Source: an uncultured Pseudomonadota bacterium
GTDB lineage: Bacteria; Pseudomonadota; Gammaproteobacteria; Methylococcales; Methylomonadaceae
Length of the DNA: 5,012 bases
Reading direction: 5' to 3'
Assembly: GCA_903931355.1 (NCBI GenBank)
Contig: CAIZCB010000406.1
Location: 1 to 5,012 of the forward strand
Shown here: piece after piece, positions 1 to 5,012 of the stretch
Layout of the letters: each line of letters opens with the position of its first letter
How positions within the stretch are numbered: the first letter of the stretch is position 1
Position numbers and translations under genes: made by a program
The notes under the pieces: generated by a model
Database searches by the model: none
The model's input: the letters and a program-made list of their open reading frames with translations, nothing else
Told to the model about the DNA's origin: nothing

Positions 1-632
1 CAGGACAGTATGGCAATCTGATTGATGCTTTAGTCGATTCTGGTATTGCAGAAATGACCATTGAATCAGGTAATGTAGAAGTAACCGATTCTCTAGCTAA
101 AGCATTGATTGATTCTGGAATGATGCAGGCATTGCCTGACGCCAATATGTCATTGGTTTATGAATCAGTTGTAGGTAATCCAGCGGATTATTTTTATACT
201 AGCTTGAAAGATATGGCGACACTGGGTGTTGAACAAGTTAATGTTTCGAATGCAGTCGATAAGGTTTACATTGACTTAGGCTTAACCAATAGTGATGCCG
301 ATGTTCTTAGCGAAGTTAAATCATTGTTGGCAGCTCTCGAACCTGATGCGAATGATAAGTTCTTTGTCGATAATGGCGAGTCTATCGCTAAAGCATTGGT
401 CATTGATAGTTCGGTCATGACGCCATTAGTTAACCAACAAGGTGTGATTGATTCGGCTGTAATTGCTGGATTAGAAAAACTAGGTATTACTGAAATTGAC
501 GTTTTGGTGGCAAGCGGACAGGCAGAGCCTGCTATTGAGTCGAGCGGAACAGTGGCAGTTAACTTGATTGGTCAAGATGATTCTACAGCTGATGATCTTT
601 ATGATTACCTACATAACAAACATAGCCTTTGA
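1..632 (+). CDS. C-terminal part of an acidic repetitive protein, probable type I secretion substrate (5' truncated)
   Basis: The frame is open from the left edge (first full codon at 3) to a TGA at 630-632, giving 209 visible residues. The ATG at 54 is an internal Met, because the repeat pattern continues upstream of it. I do not recognise the family. Visible residues number about 34 Asp/Glu against 8 Lys, with no Arg, Cys or Trp, a composition common in large proteins exported by type I systems. Imperfect repeats alternate a helix-like ALxDSG or LxxLGI segment with a strand-like ExxV segment. Examples are LVDSGIAEMTI (residues 10-20), MATLGVEQVNV (71-81) and LEKLGITEIDV (157-167), plus SLAKALIDSG (30-39) matched by SIAKALVIDSS (127-137). 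No GGxGxD calcium-binding nonapeptide is present. The last 20 residues contain an Asp-rich patch (DDSTADDLYDY) and end in HNKHSL, where an uncleaved C-terminal secretion signal would lie. The substrate role is inferred from position just upstream of the exporter genes; adhesin or surface-layer-like functions are possible but unproven. Confidence 0.75.
   Translation, partial: GQYGNLIDALVDSGIAEMTIESGNVEVTDSLAKALIDSGMMQALPDANMSLVYESVVGNPADYFYTSLKDMATLGVEQVNVSNAVDKVYIDLGLTNSDADVLSEVKSLLAALEPDANDKFFVDNGESIAKALVIDSSVMTPLVNQQGVIDSAVIAGLEKLGITEIDVLVASGQAEPAIESSGTVAVNLIGQDDSTADDLYDYLHNKHSL
21..503 (+). repeat. Degenerate protein-level repeats in the putative substrate
   Basis: Two interleaved motifs recur in the translated frame. 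The first is a helix-turn-strand pattern, LxxxGIxEIxV, ending near bases 62, 245 and 503, with its glycines at residues 14, 75 and 161 of the visible frame. The second is S[LI]AKAL followed by an Asp-Ser segment, at bases 90-134 and 381-428, where 12 bases (gctaaagcattg) are identical. Spacing between copies varies (about 61, 86 and 97 residues), so this is an old, diverged repeat array and not a recent tandem duplication. The array probably continues upstream of the window. Confidence 0.6.
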
Positions 633-633
633 T

Positions 634-646
634 TATTTGGCAAATA
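634..646. promoter_or_regulatory. Perfect 6-bp inverted repeat in the substrate/ABC gap
   Basis: The sequence TATTTGGCAAATA is a perfect palindrome with a single central base, and it fills most of the 18-base gap. As RNA it could form only a weak A/U-rich stem of 5 bp with a GGC loop and no following U-tract, so it is not an intrinsic terminator. It lies where the Shine-Dalgarno sequence of the ABC gene would be expected, and no good Shine-Dalgarno is seen there. A role in modulating translation or as a binding site is speculative; chance is a real alternative. Confidence 0.25.
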
Positions 647-650
647 TTAG

Positions 651-2417
651 ATGAATAAAACTCAACAAATTGTTGGTAGTAATAAACCTATCAGAACTTT
701 GTTAATAAAATGCCGCCGGACTTTTTATTTGGCATTTTTATTAACAACGGTGATTGATTTGTTATCAATTACGCCCATGGTGTACATGATGAGTACCTAT
801 GATCGAGTGATCACCGCTAGAAGTGGCGTGACACTTGCGTCATTAACCGCGATTGTCATTGCAGTTTATATTTTCTGGTCTTCACTTGAGTGGGTACGAA
901 CCCGTTTATTGGTCAGTTTATCGCTACGAATTGATTGGGATTTAGGCGCTAATGTGTTTGACGCCTCCTTCCGCCGTCATGTTGGACGTAAGAATGTTAA
1001 TGTTCAGCAATTATTAGGTGATTTGGTTGCACTCAGAAACTTTCTGACAGGTCCGCCTTTATTAGCCTTGATGGACGCACCGTTTGCGATTCTATTTATT
1101 GTTGTGGGTGGCATTTTTCATCCGTATCTTGCTGCATTTGCTTTCATTGCTTCGGTGGTGATGTTGATTTCTGCTTATGCAACACAACATATCTCTGGCC
1201 CGATTCTTAAAGAGGCTAATAACGCCAAAGATGAAGCGAGTCGAGTGGCTGCGGAAAGTTTGAGACAAGCTGAGTCGACTATGGCGCTGGGTATGATGGA
1301 TGCAATTCGTAAGCGTTGGTATATTCAGCATCGAAAATTTTTATTGAGCCAAGTGAATGCAAGTGAAGCTGCGGGATTAACCGGTGGTTTTTCGAGTTTC
1401 TTCCAAAAGGCAATGCCTTCATTGCAAATGGCTTTAGGCGCGTGGTTGGCAATCAATAATTTGATTACTGGGGGAATGGTGATGGCCGCCAGTATGTTGA
1501 TTTCCAAGGCAGTGGGGCCAATTCATAAACTACTGGCGAATTGGAAAGACATTGTCGCGGCTCGGCAGGCCTATGAACGATTAAATGAATTACTTTTGGA
1601 GGATTTTCATCGAGAAGCGCGTATGAAGTTACCGCCAGCCTTGGGGCATTTAGTGGTTCATAAAGCAACCGCTGTCCCACCAGAACAGAAAAAGCCGGTA
1701 GTCGCTAATATTGAGTTTTCAGTTAATCCTGGCGAAGCAGTCGCTATTGTTGGCCCTAGTGCATCTGGGAAAACGTCTCTAGTTAGAATGTTGATTGGGA
1801 TTTGGACTCCAGCGGAAGGCAACGTGAGATTAGATGGTGTGGAGATTTCAGATTGGGATCATAGTGAATTAGGGCCTCAAATAGGTTATGTGCCACAAGA
1901 TATAGAATTTTACGAAGGTACTATTGCTGAAAATATTGCTCGTCTAGGCGATGTTGATGCGGAAAAAGTGGTTCAAGCAGCTAAATTGATTGGTATGCAT
2001 GACGTCATTCTTAGTTTTCCACAGGGTTACGATACGAAATTAGGCAATACAGGCTTTGCATTATCAGGCGGCCAACGCCAACGATTAGCGATTGCACGGG
2101 CTTTTTACGGTTCACCCAAATATATTGTAATGGATGAACCTAACGCAAATTTAGACGAAGTCGGTGAGTCGATATTAGTTCAGTCTATTCAGATACTTAA
2201 AAAACAAGGTGTTTCTATTGTGATTACTACCCATAGACCTCGATTAGTTGGTGCAGTAGAAAAATTGTTGGTATTGAGAGCTGGGGTACAAGTGGGTTTT
2301 GGACCTGCGAAAGACATGTTAAATGCTGTACGTAATTTGCAATTAGTACCGGCCGGTGAAACACATGATAAACACACTAAAGAAGCTTCTCTCGAGCTAG
2401 TAGGTGCGGCAAAATGA
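651..2417 (+). CDS. Type I secretion ABC transporter permease/ATPase, PrtD family
   Basis: This 588-residue half-transporter would dimerise in the inner membrane and drive substrate export by ATP hydrolysis. The N-terminal half carries about six hydrophobic segments (approximate residues 26-48, 60-80, 143-160, 162-180, 255-272 and 274-292). It includes the family-typical PMVYMMSTYDRV (42-53). There is no C39 peptidase or C39-like domain, which places it with PrtD/HasD exporters and not with HlyB. The ATPase half is intact: Walker A GPSASGKT (368-375), Q-loop Q416 in YVPQD, signature LSGGQRQR (471-478), Walker B IVMDEP (492-497), D-loop NANLD (498-502) and H-loop H528. The A-loop region lacks an obvious aromatic residue, as I recall is usual in this family. 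The start at 651 fits the family N-terminus, but the ribosome site is weak. The preceding gene is in the same frame, separated by TGA (630-632) and a second stop TAG (648-650) abutting this ATG. The 3' end overlaps the next gene by four bases. Confidence 0.96.
   Translation: MNKTQQIVGSNKPIRTLLIKCRRTFYLAFLLTTVIDLLSITPMVYMMSTYDRVITARSGVTLASLTAIVIAVYIFWSSLEWVRTRLLVSLSLRIDWDLGANVFDASFRRHVGRKNVNVQQLLGDLVALRNFLTGPPLLALMDAPFAILFIVVGGIFHPYLAAFAFIASVVMLISAYATQHISGPILKEANNAKDEASRVAAESLRQAESTMALGMMDAIRKRWYIQHRKFLLSQVNASEAAGLTGGFSSFFQKAMPSLQMALGAWLAINNLITGGMVMAASMLISKAVGPIHKLLANWKDIVAARQAYERLNELLLEDFHREARMKLPPALGHLVVHKATAVPPEQKKPVVANIEFSVNPGEAVAIVGPSASGKTSLVRMLIGIWTPAEGNVRLDGVEISDWDHSELGPQIGYVPQDIEFYEGTIAENIARLGDVDAEKVVQAAKLIGMHDVILSFPQGYDTKLGNTGFALSGGQRQRLAIARAFYGSPKYIVMDEPNANLDEVGESILVQSIQILKKQGVSIVITTHRPRLVGAVEKLLVLRAGVQVGFGPAKDMLNAVRNLQLVPAGETHDKHTKEASLELVGAAK
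2402..2406 (+). promoter_or_regulatory. Shine-Dalgarno for the membrane fusion protein gene
   Basis: AGGTG lies 7 bases upstream of the ATG at 2414, inside the last codons of the ABC gene. Together with the ATGA stop/start overlap at 2414-2417 it fixes the start and suggests translational coupling, which would hold the ABC and fusion proteins at related levels. Confidence 0.7.
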
Positions 2418-3811
2418 ATAAAAACAACCTAGGTAGCGGAAATTCAAACGCTAGTATTAATAAATCAAACGAATCGAAAGTTGCTTCGTGGACTCAAAGC
2501 TCAAGTGCTAATAAGAAGACGGTTGAAGCTAATGTCGCCACTCAAGAAAACAATGACGTGGAGTCTAAAGTCGATTCATGGATTCAATCATGGAATCCTC
2601 ATAAACAAGAACATCTTAAAAATGAGTCTCTTGAACCAGTCACAATAGAAGAATCAGTTGTCAGAAAAAAAGCCGCGCGTTGGTTTTTTGTTGCCTTTGG
2701 CATTTTTTTAATTTGGGCGTTTTTTGCACCGATTGATGCAGGGGTGACAGCATCTGGACAGGTGGTTGTTTCTGGTTATCGCAAAGCTGTTCAACATCCA
2801 ACTGGCGGTATTGTCCGTGAAATTTTGCTTAATGAAGGCGATCACGTTGTAAAAGATCAGGTGTTAATCAAGGTTGAGCCTGTAAAAGAAGAAGCCAATA
2901 TTAATGTGATTGAGTCTGAATTTATTAACGTATTGGTTAACGAAGCGCGTTTAAAGGCAGAAAGAATTGGTGCGGCTGCAATTAGTTGGCCTAACGAGTT
3001 GAATACACTTGGCAATCAGGCGCAGGTTAAAGAATCAAAGTTGACTCAAGAATTATTGTTTAACGCCAGAAAGCGAGAGTTTCAACAAACAATTGCTGCG
3101 CGTGGCCAACAAGAAAAATCATTGATTGAAGAAGAAAAAAACCTCCGTCAATTAGCCGAAGAAGGGTATGTGCCTCGGGCTAATGCCGCACAAGCGATGC
3201 GCAATCGTCTTGAATTGGCGACAACACTGAATACCTTTAAAGCGACTTTTCTCAAGCAATTGGAGACCGAACTTTCTGACATGCAAAAACGTCACGAAGC
3301 GTTAGTAGCCCAATTAGAGTCTGCCAAGTTTGATCAAGAACATGCTGAGATTAAGTCACCAATTAGCGGCACTATTGTTGGATTAAAAGTGTATACCGTT
3401 GGTGGCGTGATTACGGCAGGGCAAATGTTGGCTGAAGTGGTACCTGATGACAGTTTATTAGTGGTCGATGTGAAATTGCCTGCTAATGTCATTGATCGTG
3501 TTAAACAAAACGCGATTGTCGACATGCATTTTACTGCTTTCAATGCGGCAACTACGCCAACAGTGCCCGGTATAGTTAGAAAAGTAGCAGTTGATAAAGT
3601 GCTACCTGACAAAACAAAACCCGGTGAGCCGGAATTTGAATATTACCCCGTTCAAGTCGAGACAACGCCGGAGGGATTGGCGATGTTGGGTTCACTCAAT
3701 ATTCAACCGGGTATGCCTGTTGATGTTGTTATCGTGACAGGCCAACGTAGTTTCATGAGTTACTTGATGAAACCAATTTTAGATCGCGTTATTTGGGCGT
3801 TTAAGAGCTAA
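2414..3811 (+). CDS. Type I secretion membrane fusion protein, HlyD/PrtE family
   Basis: This 465-residue periplasmic adaptor links the ABC exporter to the outer-membrane channel. In order it has a polar cytoplasmic N-terminal tail (residues 1-89) and one transmembrane helix (about 90-107, preceded by RKKAAR). A first lipoyl half follows (about 115-156, with VQHPTGGIV and NEGDHVVKDQVL). Next come a long Glu/Gln/Lys-rich alpha-helical hairpin (about 160-310), a second lipoyl half starting at IKSPISGTIVG (313-323), and a beta-barrel/membrane-proximal region. The C-terminal stretch IQPGMPVDVVIVTGQR fits the HlyD-family signature, and the ending SYLMKPILDRV resembles PrtE-type proteins. Total length is usual, but the tail before the membrane helix is long for the PrtE branch and carries a duplicated motif, ESKVASWTQS (20-29) and ESKVDSWIQS (50-59). 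The next gene begins two bases after the stop. Confidence 0.96.
   Translation: MNKNNLGSGNSNASINKSNESKVASWTQSSSANKKTVEANVATQENNDVESKVDSWIQSWNPHKQEHLKNESLEPVTIEESVVRKKAARWFFVAFGIFLIWAFFAPIDAGVTASGQVVVSGYRKAVQHPTGGIVREILLNEGDHVVKDQVLIKVEPVKEEANINVIESEFINVLVNEARLKAERIGAAAISWPNELNTLGNQAQVKESKLTQELLFNARKREFQQTIAARGQQEKSLIEEEKNLRQLAEEGYVPRANAAQAMRNRLELATTLNTFKATFLKQLETELSDMQKRHEALVAQLESAKFDQEHAEIKSPISGTIVGLKVYTVGGVITAGQMLAEVVPDDSLLVVDVKLPANVIDRVKQNAIVDMHFTAFNAATTPTVPGIVRKVAVDKVLPDKTKPGEPEFEYYPVQVETTPEGLAMLGSLNIQPGMPVDVVIVTGQRSFMSYLMKPILDRVIWAFKS
2471..2590 (+). repeat. Duplicated ESKVxSWxQS motif in the cytoplasmic tail of the fusion protein
   Basis: Two copies of a 10-residue motif sit exactly 30 residues apart, at bases 2471-2500 and 2561-2590. 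Eight of ten residues are identical. Most codons for shared residues differ at the third base (gaatcg against gagtct at the start, for example), and the final Ser uses agc in one copy and tca in the other. The linkers are Asn/Ser/Lys-rich and dissimilar. The pattern is that of an old duplication, or a motif held by protein-level selection, inside a disordered-looking tail. Confidence 0.75.
3803..3807 (+). promoter_or_regulatory. Probable Shine-Dalgarno for the TolC-family gene
   Basis: AAGAG lies 6 bases before the ATG at 3814, within the last codons and stop of the fusion protein gene. It is a modest match, but the two-base gap after the stop codon makes coupled re-initiation likely. Confidence 0.5.
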
Positions 3812-3813
3812 TT

Positions 3814-5012
3814 ATGAATAAAAAAATGACTTGTCTGATGGCTGTGATAGGAGGAATGTTTGCGCATGTAAATATTTCGCAAGCCTATACGCTAAACGAA
3901 GCCTTTGTTATGGCAAAGGCTACCGATCCTAAATATCAAGTTGCAACTTATGATTCAACTTTGAACGATTATCAGGCTGATGCTGCGATTATGGCGTTTG
4001 CGCCAAGCGTGACTTACTCGCATCAAAATACACTGAATTCATCAACCGATTCCTTGGTTGGTAACACAGTCAATTATGTCGGTAATACGGTTACTTTGAG
4101 TCAGCCGTTGTTTAGCGTCGATAAATACAAACTCTACCAAGAAGCCGAACCAAGAAAGACTTATGCAACGGCTGCCTTGGTGAGTAGTGAACAAGATCTT
4201 GCCACCCGACTTTTTGCGGCTGTCGGCTCTTTTATTACCGCAACTGAAGCTATAAAAGCCAACTCAGCACGGATTCAAAATCTGCAATCGCAAGCCGAAC
4301 GGGCGAAAAGATTATTTGATTTAGGCCAAGGTACGGTGACAGACAAGCGCGATGTCGAAGTCAAATTGCAACAAGCGCTTGCTAATCATGTGACATTTAA
4401 AATTAATCAGCGCAATGCACAAATGCAAATCGCGACACTGACTCAGTCAGAGCCAGTGTTAACTGATTTTGAGCTGCCAGATCACCATGAGCAAGCGCGT
4501 GTGCCTGGATTAGATGAATTATTGAATGTATTTAAAGCATCAAATCCAGCGTTGGTCGCTGCGCGTAGTATGGAAGAAATTTCCAAACTAGAAGCGTCTC
4601 GAGCCAGAAGTCAGATTATTCCAACCGTATCGCTTAATCATACTAAAGCATTTGGTGGCACCTCGGCTGATCGTGATACGACTATGATTAATGTCAGTAT
4701 TCCTCTGGATTCTAACAAGGTAATCGGTGCTTTATCTGCTGATACCAATGAAATTAAGGCTCAAGAAACCCGTAGGCAAGTGGAAGAGCAAGCCTTACTT
4801 CAACTTAATCAATTTTATGAGTCTGTGGTCTTGGGTAGTGAAGCTTTGCTTAATAAACGCTTGGCGGTAGAAGCTGCAGAATTAAGCGTTGCAGCTAATA
4901 CACGTAGTTCTCAAGCTGGTGTGCGAACTACAATTGAAGTTTTAAACAGTATCGAAATGCTTTATCAAGCCAGAAACGATTATGCATCGACAGCCGTGAA
5001 TATTGGTTCTTC
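3814..5012 (+). CDS. TolC-family outer-membrane channel of the type I secretion system (3' truncated)
   Basis: The frame is open from the ATG at 3814 to the right edge: 399 full codons plus two bases, with no stop. It encodes the trimeric channel-tunnel through which the substrate leaves the cell. The N-terminus MNKKMTCLMAVIGGMF is a Sec signal peptide with likely cleavage after ISQA (residue 24). The mature protein shows the two outer-membrane efflux repeats of the family. In the first, TVTLSQPLFS is followed by helices and AKRLFDLGQGTVTD (164-177). In the second, SSQAGVRTTIEVLNS (365-379) precedes LYQARNDYA, matching the usual GxGTxxDVL and LYxARxxYA positions. TolC-type secretion proteins usually run to about 430-490 residues, so roughly 30-90 residues are probably missing. 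The start is supported by the signal peptide, the spacing to the upstream stop and the AAGAG site. It corresponds in role to PrtF/HasF. Confidence 0.94.
   Translation, partial: MNKKMTCLMAVIGGMFAHVNISQAYTLNEAFVMAKATDPKYQVATYDSTLNDYQADAAIMAFAPSVTYSHQNTLNSSTDSLVGNTVNYVGNTVTLSQPLFSVDKYKLYQEAEPRKTYATAALVSSEQDLATRLFAAVGSFITATEAIKANSARIQNLQSQAERAKRLFDLGQGTVTDKRDVEVKLQQALANHVTFKINQRNAQMQIATLTQSEPVLTDFELPDHHEQARVPGLDELLNVFKASNPALVAARSMEEISKLEASRARSQIIPTVSLNHTKAFGGTSADRDTTMINVSIPLDSNKVIGALSADTNEIKAQETRRQVEEQALLQLNQFYESVVLGSEALLNKRLAVEAAELSVAANTRSSQAGVRTTIEVLNSIEMLYQARNDYASTAVNIGS

Larger units (their letters stand above)
1..5012 (+). other. Type I secretion operon (substrate, ABC, MFP, OMP)
   Basis: Four co-directional genes have gaps of 18, -4 and 2 bases and no terminator-like hairpin with a U-tract between them. 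This supports one polycistronic transcript. All three exporter genes are intact as far as visible. The promoter must lie upstream of or within the unseen part of the substrate gene; I see no convincing -35/-10 pair in the 18-base gap. Confidence 0.85.

Noticed and set aside
54..56. ATG at 54 as the true start of the first gene
   Set aside because: The frame is open to the left edge and the codons before it encode a copy of the same repeat (LVDSGIAEM). No ribosome site precedes it, so the gene is 5' truncated by the window.
300..350. LapG-type cleavage site (Ala-Ala in the LLAALEP segment) suggesting a LapA-like retained adhesin
   Set aside because: In LapA-type proteins the retention module and di-alanine site are N-terminal, and that part is outside the window. 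A lone Ala-Ala pair near the C-terminus is not evidence.
629..655. Possible promoter (TTGATT ... TATTAG) before the ABC gene
   Set aside because: The two hexamer-like sequences are only about 10 bases apart, far from the usual 16-18, and the matches are poor.
1092..1680. Three overlapping reverse-strand open frames opposite the ABC transporter gene
   Set aside because: They lie wholly opposite a well-supported conserved coding sequence, overlap one another, give no recognisable domains, and have no supporting start signals.
2189..2377. Reverse-strand open frame opposite the end of the ABC gene
   Set aside because: It is a short composition artefact opposite the conserved H-loop region, with no domain or ribosome site.
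3334..3612. Reverse-strand open frame of 92 codons opposite the fusion protein gene
   Set aside because: It mirrors the conserved second lipoyl region. Its Thr/Ser-rich product looks like a shadow of the real frame.
3849..3858. AGGAGG followed by ATG at 3856 as an alternative start for the TolC-family gene
   Set aside because: The spacing of one base is too short for a working Shine-Dalgarno, and starting there would remove the charged n-region and most of the hydrophobic core of the signal peptide.

Overview
The window holds a compact, single-strand (+) type I secretion (T1SS) locus. It consists of the 3' end of a repetitive, acidic protein gene that is the probable secreted substrate (position 1 to 632), then a PrtD-type ABC permease/ATPase (651-2417), a HlyD/PrtE-type membrane fusion protein (2414-3811), and most of a TolC-family outer-membrane channel (3814 to the right edge, truncated). 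The order substrate, ABC, MFP, OMP matches protease (prt) and haem-binding protein (has) export loci of Gram-negative bacteria. The whole trans-envelope conduit is encoded here, so it need not borrow a housekeeping TolC.

Gene spacing is very tight: an 18-base gap, a 4-base ATGA overlap, then a 2-base gap. This indicates one transcription unit with translational coupling. No promoter or intrinsic terminator is visible, so the operon promoter and terminator must lie outside. No RNA genes, mobile elements, CRISPR arrays or antisense genes were found, and no gene-free stretch exceeds 20 bases.

The organism is a Gram-negative proteobacterium (inner-membrane exporter, periplasmic adaptor, outer-membrane channel). 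The moderately AT-rich composition (roughly 40-45% GC by eye) and the prt-like proteins fit a gammaproteobacterium. That assignment is inference, and genus level is not supported.

In the working model, the ABC dimer engages the C-terminal end of the substrate in the cytoplasm, the fusion protein bridges the periplasm, and the TolC homologue opens the outer membrane. The unfolded substrate then leaves in one step. Two parts are less ordinary. The visible 209 residues of the substrate contain no Cys, Trp or Arg and no RTX nonapeptides, and belong to no family I recognise. The fusion protein carries a long cytoplasmic N-terminal tail with a duplicated ESKVxSWxQS motif.
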